From: Pelargonium nanum
Lineage: Eukaryota > Streptophyta > Magnoliopsida > Geraniales > Geraniaceae
Direction: 5' to 3'
Length of the DNA stretch: 39,809 nucleotides
Assembly (NCBI GenBank): GCA_036897485.1
Contig: JAYMTF010000325.1
Coordinates: forward strand, 1-39,809
Below are positions 9,537 to 20,062 of this stretch, in pieces (within the stretch, counting starts at the first letter, position 1; every line of letters begins with the position of its first letter). The notes under the pieces were generated by a model. That model worked only from the letters and a program-made list of their open reading frames with translations. It was not told the origin of the DNA and did not search any database. The translations under genes were made by a program, and so were the position numbers.

Positions 9537-10590
9537 TTAATTATGGATTGGAGTCTTTTTTCTCGCTGGAGAGTAATCCATAGCCGCTATGTCGATGTCA
9601 CCACCACTCATTGTCCCATCTTTTGGTGCAAATGCACCTTCATATCCCTTCTCGCGATCAACGGCTTCGTTTCCATTTACATGCAAGCTCCACACTACAA
9701 CAAATCGGGAATAAACATATATAAAACATCATAAAATTATGAAATCAATAGTGAATACAGAGTACATATTGATATCAACGCTCTTAATTATAGTAAACTA
9801 TTATCCATTTATATTGTCATATTTCTACCGTAATTACTCGTATATATACACAACATAAATAATCATAATAAGTTCGAGACAGTATAGAATTATAGATAAT
9901 GGATACTCAACTATTGAATGTTACTAAGATTTGTTGTTTCTTCATTCTTGTAAAAATAATATTGAATAATGGACTCTTAGCGAGATAAAAACATTCATTA
10001 GATGACGGATACAATTATGTAGAAACTATTGTTAATTTTGTGTATAAAATCTAGATATATAATAGATTCTATAGTGAGATAAAACTATTCATTAGACGAT
10101 TGAATTTGTTACTACAATAACGTTGAAATTGTTGCTTCCAGTACTAATAACTCTAGATAATGAATTCTTAGCGAGAAAGAACATGCATTAGATAATTGAA
10201 TATGTTACTACAATTCTGAATGAACTAATGGATTCTCAACGAAATAAAGTATTCATTAGGCGGTCGAATACGTTACTACAATTGTGTAGAAAATGTTGTT
10301 TTCCGAACAAAGAATTATATATGATTGATCTACAAGATAAAGATTCATTGCTAAAGGATGGAATATGTTGCTAAAAAATTGTAGAATTTGCTCTCTCTCT
10401 CTCTTGTAGTAAGAATGCTAAATGATGGATTCTCAATGCAATAAAATGTTCACTACACAACTAAATATATATGTTACTAAATAATGGATTCTTAATTACC
10501 TCTAAAAGCATGGCCAGATAGGAAGCAAAGCAAGACAAAAGCAACAAGAACTAGAAGCTTGCATGACACTAGCACACCCATATTTTTCAT
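9537..10590 (-). CDS. RGF: RGF/GLV/CLEL peptide precursor A (mature core DYSPARKKTPIHN)
   Basis: Secreted peptide hormone precursor of 82 aa. Exon 1 is 10590-10500 and exon 2 is 9694-9537, joined in phase 1 (donor G-GTAATT, acceptor TTGTTGTAG). Residues 1-28 form a signal peptide: MKNMG, then a hydrophobic core rich in L, V and F, ending LSGHA. A variable acidic linker follows. The C-terminus is AAMDYSPARKKTPIHN and ends exactly at the stop. The Asp-Tyr start is the tyrosine-sulfation site, and the final Pro-Ile-His-Asn fits the RGF family, whose peptides act through RGI receptors in root meristem and gravitropism (family knowledge). Core position 9 is Thr where most members have Pro; the Pro at position 10, the hydroxylated one in RGF1, is kept. 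A TATA box lies upstream. Its paralogue B is 5 kb further on the same strand. Confidence 0.88.
9890..10500 (-). repeat. Degenerate intronic repeat of RGF gene A
   Basis: A unit reading roughly ATAATGGATTCTTAGCGAGA, then ATTCATTAGACGATTGAAT and GTTACTACAATT, recurs near 9900, 9966, 10059, 10156, 10223, 10323, 10421 and 10480, spaced 59-102 bases. The last partial unit (AATGGATTCTTAATTACC) contains the 5' splice site of the intron. Confidence 0.65.
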
Positions 10591-10678
10591 TTGTATACTC
10601 ACAATGATATATAAATTGCCCTTTTTGGTTGTGTGTTCAATATTTATTTTGATTCTATAGGACAAGTTTTAGAGGCTC

Positions 10679-10686
10679 TTTATATA
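10679..10686 (-). promoter_or_regulatory. TATA box of RGF gene A
   Basis: TATATAAA on the - strand, 89 bases before the start codon. This places the transcription start near 10650 and gives a leader of about 60 bases. The paralogue B has the same octamer at nearly the same distance. Confidence 0.65.
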
Positions 10687-10690
10687 GAGA

Positions 10691-12517
10691 TAGGATAGTG
10701 TGTCCCTACTTAGTCATTGCTAGGCCAAACCTAGACAATACACATGCAATGTGTTTTGTAGTAAAATATGTGATAATCTTATAGGTATTATATGATGTCA
10801 AACATCAATTATCAATGTTAAGGTACATTTTTGTCTCCCAAAAGATAGTGATAGCGTGAGAAACTTGTTAGTAAGAGGATACTTTTATAATATGATAATA
10901 TATCATATCTTACGTTATACACGGCTGAGATTATAACACGTTTATGTGTTACTATATATAAACTGTGAAACTATTTTTGTCCATATTTTATGTCACTTGT
11001 AGACAAAATATGTCGTTTTGCTAGACAAAATACATCATTTCACTTTCTAATCAACTACCTAACTTGTTCGACAACGCTCGTACAAAAGATTTGACAATAT
11101 ATTCATTGAAATCTACAAAAAGTAGGGTTGGTATAGCAAGGGATCCTAATCTCAATTTCATGCTCTAGGGTTTTGTTTGTCATAATTAAAGACAATTACC
11201 TCAATTAATTTGATATATGTTTATTTATTTATTGTTAAAATTCACAATCTAGATTATTACAACTAATTAGTTAAAAGTACCTACTCACAAGAGTTTGTTT
11301 CAGCTTAATTTGAGGTTCTAAATGAATATTAGAGAAAATGCAGTTGTGTTAACGTACTTGGTAAGTAAAGATTTTTCACCCTTTTGATTCTTTCCGGTTC
11401 GAATGAAAATTAATATAAATGTGATATGGCCTAAACATGCAGATCTTTTGTTGATCGCAAGATTTCAAACCCGTTTTGAAATACCTCTCTCATAGTAATT
11501 ACTTAAGACCCCAAAATATAAAAGGATCTAATATATTTTCATCTTTATTTGTTATATTGTAACCAACTTGCCATCTAGATTTGAACTTTAGGTTTTCAAG
11601 TTGTATTTCCAAATAACGACAAGGGAACATATTGATAGCATGCATAGATATGAAAGGACCCTACATCACACCAATTCTCCAAACAAAATGTTACTTCTAA
11701 AAATGCAAGAATGCTACGTATATGAATAATTAATTTTCTCGATGACAATTGTCTAATAAAAGAAATAGCGTTTTTTATTGAACATCAATGCAAGGGACAG
11801 TTAAATCAAATATTAAGATTGAGTTGATATAAGATTCTACTTTCACACATGAAAAATACGGATATGCATAGATATTAAACAAAATGTTTGCTATTGCATG
11901 CAATGTCGAAATATGTACCTATACATGACTAGTAATGAAACAAACAAATTCAATCAAGCTTTTGCTATTATTTGATTGGCACTTTTGTGTGAACTAGATA
12001 TAGAGAGACAAAATGATGTGGGGCTAGGGCTTTGATCACTTTCATTTATTTAATGCATATTCAAAAATCACAAGTAACTAACAAGGTTTTAATGTAGAAA
12101 AAATCACATGGCTTTTGAAATAGTATTTACACTAACTGAAAAATATTATAAAAAGTGAGTATAAAAATGACTAAACCAGCATGTGTGATTTTTTTTTTAT
12201 ATAACATTAAAATATATTCGTAAACAATTTTTTAAAAGTAGCTATATAATCATTTACAAAACAAGCTTTTTATTCGTGTGTACCACTTTTTTGATGACGT
12301 AAAACAATTTTTCTCTTAATTATTGATTCAATTTATATTACATAAAAATGAGTATTTAGAAAGTTTTAGACATGTTCTCAATCCGATCCTCAAATCAATA
12401 ATCTCAAAGCATATTGAAGCATTTGATCCAAGCCAGTAAATTTTTAGTATCGGCATATCTAAATTATTACTAGCTCTAATTCACGTAGATGCTCACAAGA
12501 AGGGTTGATATGTAAAT
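10691..12517. other. Gene-free upstream region of RGF gene A
   Basis: AT-rich sequence without coding signal. Promoter elements beyond the TATA box could not be singled out. ATGCATGC-like tracts near 11640-11890 are unremarkable. Confidence 0.4.
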
Positions 12518-12834
12518 AAGCAATATTTTATGTTCCAAATTTTGTACAAAAATAATTGTACAAAATAATATGCCAATAAATAAGACACGACGCATCAAAT
12601 ATTATATTGATGACTTTACTGAATCACAACACACCACGTGTACAATATATTTTATAAACTGGGCGCTTTGCGCAAGAAATTCATGATGGTATCATATACA
12701 CATCGGTTTGTTATTCGTTAAAATTAATTTTAAACTCCAAAAATATGAAATATATATGTTTTTTCTTAACAAATATATATATGTCATTTTTGTATAGAAA
12801 ACTTTGTACAAAATTTGAGACATTTAACATTTTT
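12518..12834. mobile_element. Second copy of the 3705-4050 MITE family, inverted and diverged
   Basis: It runs from AAGCAATATTTTATGTTCC to GAGACATTTAACATTTTTT. Inner blocks AAATTTTGTACAAAAATAAT, GGGCGCTTTGCGCAAGAAAT and TTCATGATGGTATCATATA match the reverse complement of the element at 3705. No target duplication is recognisable, and a LINE tail abuts the right end. Confidence 0.65.
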
Positions 12835-12837
12835 TGC

Positions 12838-13090
12838 TGACGTTATGGTTCGTTTGGCTCAGGAGGAATGGTCTAGTGTTTCGTGAGGAGTTCCCAGGTG
12901 TTCAGGATACTATTCTTCGTATTCAAAGCTTCAGTCATTCTTTGATTCTTTGTTTGGACAATTCTTATATATAGCTTGTATTTTCCTTTTTTTTTCATCT
13001 CGTGTCTGGGATGAGGGTTCGAATTTTATATACTTTTATTTTGATTTTCGAAATGGATAAATAAAAGTTACAGCTAGCTTATATAAAAAA
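12838..13090 (+). pseudogene. LINE 3' remnant (RT C-terminal zf-RVT region)
   Basis: In + frame it reads TLWFVWLRRNGLVFREEF, then VQDTILRIQSFSHSLILC and a stop. The core W-x-x-R-N-x-x-V-F marks the end of plant L1-type ORF2. It is followed by a non-coding tail ending near TAAATAAAAGTTAC. It is closely related in plan to the LINE tail at 17974-18328. Confidence 0.6.
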
Positions 13091-13226
13091 AAATATACTG
13101 TTGAATGAGTAGTTCACACCAAGGTTGGTTGAACCAAAAAACAGTTGGAGTAACCAACCACTTATGGATCCATATAGGGCCAAGCTAGGGCAAAATGGTA
13201 AATAGCTTCAAATACGACAAGATAGA

Positions 13227-13411
13227 TGACGTCATGAGCCATGCACATCCTTGCAAAAATTTCAAGGGTCCGCGGAGGGTGCAACCCACGTGGTTCATAT
13301 CTCTCAAAGCCAACATGACTTGACACAAATCGCATATCGTGGCTTTAACTAGTCCTAAGATCTCATGGTTCTTCACGTGACATGCCACGTGACCACACTT
13401 GCTCACACGTG
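13227..13411. promoter_or_regulatory. Cluster of one TGACGTCA and four CACGTG sites
   Basis: The palindrome TGACGTCA is at 13227-13234; CACGTG is at 13287, 13374, 13386 and 13406. These are core sites for bZIP and bHLH factors (ABRE/G-box). Five such palindromes in 185 bases is well above chance. The block is richer in G and C than its flanks and lies between the two RGF genes, 2.6 kb upstream of gene A. Confidence 0.5.
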
Positions 13412-13419
13412 ATCGATTT

Positions 13420-14150
13420 CACAATGATTTTAAATTGGTGGTTGGCGGCTCTTTTGGCCAAGGGGTTAAAACGCAAAGGTTGATTGAATTAGATCATGAG
13501 CATCAAATTGTTTTTTTTAAGTGTTTGATTACGAATAAAAATTGTTCATAGACTCTTAGTGACGAGCTTAAATAATAGCCTCAACTTTTAATTTTCCAGC
13601 TCATGAGTATTTTAGAATTGTTATTTTAACTGAGTAAAAGACATATATGTCATTCTATCTTTCTTTTAATTACCCATATTGTTATTCTATAATCAATTTG
13701 TTGGTTAATTTTAAAATTATTCTCGTTATTGTCTTTTTTAACTATAATCATAAAACATCAATTAAGTATTACCGTTTCACATTTTTATCGAAACAGTTAA
13801 ACTGTTTTTTTTAGAAGAGTTGAAGCATTATTTTTTAGAAGTTAATTCAAACATTCATTATGTGAACCAAAATATTTTTAATTATTTATTTTTGAATAAT
13901 GATTTTAAACTTTAATTGCTTTCTTTCAATTTGTCTCATTATTCACCAAATTAAACCTTAATTTATAATTTTACATCAATTTTTTTTTTAAAAAAAAATA
14001 TACCCGGCATACATTGGTAAACAAAATATGTTCTACATCCAATATTCACTGGTTAATATATGTTCTACTCACAATCATTCACTGGTTAACATATTTTCTA
14101 CTATACTTAACCAAAAAAAACATATACGAAATCCACAACACTCAGTCATC
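13420..14150. other. AT-rich spacer
   Basis: Runs of T and A around 13980-14000 and near-repeats such as TTCACTGGTTAA (14047 and 14080). No gene, RNA or mobile-element signal could be supported. Confidence 0.4.
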
Positions 14151-14151
14151 T

Positions 14152-14270
14152 AAAACTGCGAGTTCTTGATACAATTGATTGGCTTCTTCGCAATATAGGA
14201 AAATCCATTGTCATGCTTCCACTCAAATTCCTCTGTAATAACATCATTGAACAACCCAGGAAGTGATTTT
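14152..14270 (-). pseudogene. Unidentified coding-like fragment
   Basis: On the - strand a 35-40 codon frame reads SLPGLFNDVITEEFEWKH followed by DNGFSYIAKKPINC and a stop. Its composition looks protein-like, but no start or splice partner is visible and the family is not recognised. It may be a remnant of a last exon; chance is possible. Confidence 0.25.
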
Positions 14271-14724
14271 TCATTTTAAAACCACACATACATTTAAATT
14301 AAACCAACAAACTTAGTCCAACTTTATGTACATTCAAAAATCACTTTTATTTTTAGATACATTCTTTTACTGTGATATCTCACGTAAGGACATGAAAGTT
14401 TTAATTTATCCATTCACTCTTCTCTTCCCTATCTATCCTTATCTTTGCAACACTAATATTAAACCAAAACAAGAGATAGCAGATAAAGAGTTAACAAATG
14501 ATGGATGAGTCGAGCTTAACGACGCTTTCCATATTTATACTAACTCCCTCCACAATGGACAGTGGTGATCAAAAGAGAAAATATCATTATCAATGACTAG
14601 AATGCATCTTCAATAAAATTCTTGAAATTTATGTAAATTTTTAAATGATGCTACAACCATCTAGAAACATTTAAACCTATGAGTTATGCTTAATTTCTAC
14701 TATGAATTAACCAAAAATGTGAAT

Positions 14725-14935
14725 AGAAGTTTCGAAGGTTGGCGTTGTTCCAAAATTTTGTGGTGATGGTCTCATTCGTTGGTGCGTATTGTTTGAACTG
14801 TACAAGTTTCAGCACAATTGATGAAAATCAGTACTTAGAAGTTAGAATTAAGTGTGTTTCATCAGTGTCATCATCTTGTATAGAATCAGACTATAAATGC
14901 CTCTTTGATTTGTGTAATTTGTCAATTTTTTCTTC
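14725..14935 (+). pseudogene. Possible degenerate LTR-retrotransposon gag fragment
   Basis: One + frame gives VPKFCGDGLIRWCVLFELYK; after a shift another gives IDENQYLEVRIKCVSS and DYKCLFDL. The order P-x-F-x-G-D-(G)-x-x-x-W, then a short D-E-x-x-L-E-V segment, resembles the gag region of plant Ty3/gypsy elements. Support is only pattern-level. Confidence 0.3.
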
Positions 14936-15735
14936 TGAAAACTCGTACGACTAATCTTTGGCTACTCCTTTGAGTGTGGAAGCAAATGCTCGACATAACA
15001 TTGTTTCGGTAATGTCTAAATGAAGCCTCGTATGGGGACGATAGTACTAATTAAATATGGTGATTCGCGTATGACTTTGTGCAATTAATTATACAATTAC
15101 GTATGCATATTTAATAAAATTCTTAGTATATTAAGTTAGGAACTGTAGGTGGAAAAAATATTGAAGGTGCATGTCATTCGAGGCACCACGTTTTCTTAAT
15201 TTACTAGATATTGAAAAATTATTTTGGGCTTCGAATTTACAAACGTTAGGATCTCACCCAACCAATCCCTTAAAAGTTATACGAAACACAATTTCGACAT
15301 TGAATTTATATAAGACACCATTTACAAAAAAATAAAAATGTAATTAACTTATAACAACACATATCCCTTCAAAAAAAAACTTATAACAACAATAACCAAT
15401 AATTGGATTCTAAAATGAAGAACTTAGTTATGCAAATAAGTATACAAACACTAATTTAATCATTAATTACTTCTAGTTCAACTGCTGACACTCCTGACAT
15501 ATGACGTTTCTTAAATAACAACCCTATCCGCTACACAAATCATTTAACAAAACTTCTAAAATTGAATTTTCTACTTGTATCATCTCTCTCCACTCCACTC
15601 TATCTTATGCTATCTCCTTCCAAAATTACCTTCAAATCCCATACCTTAATTTACAACATATATTCCCACTATTTAACTATACTTCTCTTCAAATATTTCA
15701 TATTTGAATTTGTTGCATATTATACAATACAAGCA

Positions 15736-17319
15736 TCAATTATGGATTGGAGGCCTCTTTCTGGCTGGACTATAGTCCATCACTGAAACCTCATAGCTGT
15801 TGCTTGTTGCATTTTCCTTTTGTACAAGCAAATCATGATCTTTGATTCCCTCCTCATCACCTCCATGAACACTACTAGTTGCTGCTTTTGCATTATTCTG
15901 GGCCTCTGCAACAAAATTGGAAAAGAAATTACAAAAATAAATGAGTATGCATATAAAAACACGCACAAATTAATATTCTTTTGGTCGAAAAATAAATTGA
16001 AAAGTGTAATGAGTCGTGCTGCATAATAAGAGATAGTTATTTTCTTTTTGACCTCTTTCTACAATCTTTAATTGAAAAACGTGTATTTTGAACTATCGAT
16101 TTGAGCTAGTTCTTTCACTTTTTAACTTCTTCCCGCGATTTTCAATCGAGAAACGTGTATTTTGAACTATTGGTTCTTCCTAAAGGGCACGGGCAAAATA
16201 TTTATCTCGACTCTTTTGAGTCATTCTAAATGCATGATAGTAGAAACAAAACAAAAATACATGTAGTAGTTTGTGAATTTTACCCTATACACTTTCGTAG
16301 TTCAAACTAATTTATTTTGAGAATATTGTTGTTGTTTTTTGTTTTATAGTTGTAATAAAGTAATAATTCATGTCTTTATGCGACTGTTTCGATACATTAA
16401 ATATAAATTCTTTCTGTCTTTTATAGTGTCTCAGTTCATATTTTTCGATTAAAATGCATAAAAAATTTGAGAATAGTCATTTTTTCACTTATACTACAAA
16501 CAACAATAACAATTGCTCCAACAGCTACAAGAGAAACCAACCAAATTAAATCATTTTATGCGCATATCATAAACAACATTTTAGCTACAAAATAACACCA
16601 TACTAATGAAAAATAACTCAGAATGTAGATCCACAAACACAAACCAAACAAATAATGAAACTAATTTGCAGACAAAAAAAAAAACAAAGCATAAACTTAC
16701 AAGTTTAGTTTCTCCAATTACAAACGTATAGAGGATAGAAAAAATGTAGTTTGGTAGCAATTTGATATATATGGTGTAACAAGTTCAAGCAATTATGTTT
16801 GTGTTTTAAAACAAACATTAATAATTTTATTGCATACATTAATGGACCCAACAACATAAAACTGAAGTCATAATTCATCACTATTTTTTTTTCTGAATAA
16901 TTGATCACTATAACTCTGGCCATAAAGATTGATCGTAAGGACAAAATAGAAAATTCACAAAAACGCATAATCTCTCTCTTGCTCTTTTCCAACCGGAGCT
17001 AGCTAGTTATCTCTTGCAGAAAACGACAACGTTCTTGAAGATAAACTTGAGCCCTAGTTGGAAGTTGGTCATTTTCAACAAACATGTTACATCCCTAAAG
17101 TTGTCTTCTATCCTACGTGGCAGCTCCTTAAAATAGCAAGTAGTGTTACCAAACAAGCACAAAAGCTATAAAAATATCATAGAAGAGCTAAATTATTGAT
17201 GAGAAATAAAAAGGGTTGATATATATGCATCACTAACCAGCTCTAGATGTGTAGGAGATGAAGCAAAGCAAGAGAAGAGCCAGAAGAAGAAGACACTTGT
17301 TCCATGCAGCCATAGCCAT
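15736..17319 (-). CDS. RGF: RGF/GLV/CLEL peptide precursor B (mature core DYSPARKRPPIHN)
   Basis: Secreted peptide precursor of 83 aa. Exon 1 is 17319-17238 and exon 2 is 15905-15736, joined in phase 1 (acceptor TTTGTTGCAG). The start is the first of two ATGs in ATGGCTATGGCT; a closer upstream ATG opens a different frame. Residues 1-27 are a signal peptide (MAMAAWNK, Leu-rich core, FISYTSRA). The linker is acidic and ends NSYEVSV before MDYSPARKRPPIHN and the stop. It has Asp-Tyr for sulfation and an unaltered Pro-Pro-Ile-His-Asn ending. Gene A has the same orientation, intron position and phase, signal peptide type and SPARK core, so the two are tandem duplicates. Linkers are almost unrelated, as usual in this family. 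The intron is 1332 bases. Confidence 0.9.
16040..16175. repeat. Short tandem duplication in RGF B intron
   Basis: AAAAACGTGTATTTTGAACT near 16075 and GAGAAACGTGTATTTTGAAC near 16148 belong to two diverged units of about 73 bases within the intron. Confidence 0.55.
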
Positions 17320-17413
17320 AGCTTCATCAACTAAAATGAATAACAATATTATAATTATTTTGTGGTTCTTTTATGGGTTGTGTTTGATGAATGTATTCAT
17401 TTGATGAGGTGTG

Positions 17414-17421
17414 TTTATATA
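17414..17421 (-). promoter_or_regulatory. TATA box of RGF gene B
   Basis: TATATAAA on the - strand, 95 bases before the start codon. The predicted start site is near 17385. Confidence 0.65.
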
Positions 17422-17424
17422 GAT

Positions 17425-17960
17425 ATATAGATGGGAAATGGAAGAGAAGTGGAGGGTGATTAGATACTTGAGAGAATGAAGACACAACAATATTAATTAA
17501 TTATGGAGACATAGGTGAAAAAAGCTTGAGTGAGACTTTTGGAGTTTTGTTTGTGAGTGAGATATGGGTCTTATGGAGTCAACATCATTCTTGTCTCCTT
17601 GATGCTTTGCATGGAAATTAATATGTGTATGTGAGTTAGTTTTGCCATTGGTGGACACAAATGCATCACTTGCTTCAATATTATCCAGTCACTTAATAAC
17701 TACATTTTTTGTTTGGGTTTTGATTAAACTTTTAAGGGAACATTTAGGTGGAGACGTGTCAAATGAAAAGTGGTTCGATTGGAAAGTAACTAATAGTTTT
17801 TAGTCATTCGATCATCACTTGTGCAGTTGTGCAACTAGTCTTTGTGTTTAGGTTTTTGAACGTCAAGAAGTGAAACCAATCCAACAAACTAAACAACTAG
17901 CAAAAAACCAAATACTAAAAACATAAAAGAAACTAGGAACAAATGAAAACTGAAAACTAG
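17425..17960. other. Upstream region of RGF gene B
   Basis: Non-coding AT-rich sequence between the TATA box and the LINE tail. No further element could be supported. Confidence 0.4.
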
Positions 17961-17973
17961 AAAGAACATAACC

Positions 17974-18328
17974 GGGGACCTATTATGGGCTCCTGTCCTC
18001 CTGGCCGTCCATCATTGCCGGTAAAGTTATGGTTCACAAAGCTTGGTCCGGTCTATGCCCAATTGTTCTGTGGATTATTTGGTTGGGTCGTAACGGTTTC
18101 GTGTTCGAGGATCGTTTTCCATCCCCGGCTGATTCGGTCCTTCGAATCCAATGTTTAAGTTTTTCGGTCCTTCCATTCTTGTTAAATGTTGTTTCTATTC
18201 CATTTAACTTAGACGTTTGGCGTAGGACTCCACTTGTAGCTTTGGATTTCTAGCTTTCTTTGCTCATGTACTTTGTATTTCCCCTTTCGGGTTTATGAAA
18301 TATAAAGTACCGATTGCTTATAAAAGAA
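17974..18328 (+). mobile_element. 5'-truncated LINE with 13-bp target duplication
   Basis: AAAGAACATAACC occurs at 17961-17973 and again at 18329-18341, enclosing about 355 bases. The inside reads in + frame LWIIWLGRNGFVFEDRFPS, the end of LINE ORF2, and VWRRTPLVALDF before a stop. A 3' tail follows, ending ACCGATTGCTTATAAAAG. The 5' truncation and the flanking duplication are classic target-primed reverse transcription. Confidence 0.85.
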
Positions 18329-18341
18329 AAAGAACATAACC

Positions 18342-19896
18342 AAAAAACCAAAGAACAATAGCTATTAGATAAGATAACACAATTTTATTAATGATTGTAA
18401 GAAATAATTAAATATGTCGCATTTATAAGTAATAATGATATCCACACGATCAACTTAACATGTTTAAATTGCAAAACATTCAAATAATTTGTTATTAACC
18501 AAAAATATTATCATTTTGAATACACTTGTGTATATGTTGTGTATTTGTATTTTGTATCTTTGTACAAGTTTCACTGTTGGAGCATGAGAGACATGACTAT
18601 TATAACTATTTTTTTTTTGTACATTAGCTATTAGATAAGATAACACAATTTTATGAAAAATAGTTTTGGACCACAAAAAACCCTAACTTGAATATGGTAG
18701 GTCACCAACTTAGTTAAGATCCTTATTTTATTTTCTCTTGCCATTTTGGCTTCTTATTTGGCCTCCTCTTCAAGCTGTATGTATAGAACAAAACAAAGAA
18801 ATAGAGACCAGGGAACAGGTTGTAGCAAGCAAGCAAGATTTGTAGGTCCTATTTTTATATTTTTCAAACCTTACCATACCTTTTCTAAAGATAGAAGTTT
18901 CGGTGAGTTCGGTATGAAACGCTTTAAGTGAAATGAATTCTGACCGTTCAAATAAAAGATATTATAATAAGTTCGCAAGTCTTGCGTGTACAATACTTTA
19001 TTTTGTTAAAAAACCGAATTACAATGTTGATAATATCGAGAAATAATTTTGAACATTTGAATTTAAGAATAATTCGAGAGAGTAATAGAATCTAATCGGA
19101 AGGAGTCTCGTCTAAAGGATACTAATTTGAGCAAAATAGTTTCTGGTCGTTTAAATATAAAAGATATTATACAAATTTTTTGTAGGGCTCTTGTTACTTC
19201 CGACAGGAGATAAGATTTCTCGTTGAAATGACTTTAATTTTGAAACTGAAATTAGTCGTCCGTGATGGGTCTACTAGTCTATACCGTATCGTATATGTCA
19301 ACTTAACCTTTTTCGAGAAAAATATCCAAAAATATAAGTAACGCTATTTTTACACGTTTAGTCAACAAAATTAATACGAATCAAAGGTCCATAACATTAT
19401 AATGAAGTAATGATATGGAGGTTTTAAATGAAATGCACAAATAAGTCATATTATGGTCGACATCAGTAGGCCTAAGGTCGTTTTCGGATAAGGCTTAAGG
19501 ACGATCACCACATGGATGGACCTTCGTTTGTCCTTCAAATTTCACACACATTACTATACTTCATTTATTTTAGCCTGTTTTTGGAGCTTATGATAGATAC
19601 CACATATACATAAATATATATAGTTCATGTAAATAATATAAATTTTAATTTTAATTTTCTTAACCGAAGCCCTATGATGCTTAAGTCGTATCCCAATAGT
19701 GGATCAATACTCTAAACGTCAAATAAAATCAAGGCATGAACGTACGTCACATATGTTCATGTTAAAATATTCTCTCACTTTTACAACTGTCACTCTGCAT
19801 TTGTAGTCATGCGGCGAGTCTCTATATTTGACCAACGAGCATAATTACTAATCCCGAGCCTCATTTCTTTCAGGGTTGGAAAGATCTAACCTACAA
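18342..19896. other. Gene-free spacer
   Basis: AT-rich, no coding region of note. A short direct repeat, GCTATTAGATAAGATAACAC, occurs at about 18360 and 18627. Confidence 0.45.
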
Positions 19897-19908
19897 AAAT
19901 ATGGGTTT

Positions 19909-20050
19909 GCCCCCTAGGGGGTGGCGCAATGGTAAAGACACACATCTCCACGTAGGAGGTCGTGGGTTCAAATCTCATTGCGTCGGATGGGGTGGGGTTT
20001 GGGTTAAAAGGGGAGAGCTACCCCCTGTTGTGTAGCTCAATTTTTTTTTT
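19909..20050 (+). mobile_element. Full-length tRNA-derived SINE with 12-bp target duplication
   Basis: AAATATGGGTTT flanks it at 19897-19908 and 20051-20062. Inside are an A box, GTGGCGCAATGGTAAAG, a B box, GTCGTGGGTTCAAATC, and a body ending TGTTGTGTAGCTCAATTTTT with an oligo-T end. The head and tail fit the Au-type plant SINE. The exact duplication and well-kept boxes imply a young insertion. Confidence 0.85.
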
Positions 20051-20062
20051 AAATATGGGTTT

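Noticed and set aside
13185-13406. 73-codon frame on the - strand (MSKCGHVACHVKNHEILG...)
   Set aside because: No recognised family and no splice context. It overlaps the block of CACGTG sites, whose higher GC content lengthens chance frames.
13450-13480. TGGCCAAGGGGTTAAAACG resembling a tRNA A box
   Set aside because: No B box or cloverleaf follows, so it is not called a tRNA or SINE.
16705-17050. Possible extra exon in the RGF B intron (short open frame LPRRIEDNFRDVTC...)
   Set aside because: It ends in a stop in its own frame and exons 1 and 2 already join in phase to give a complete precursor.
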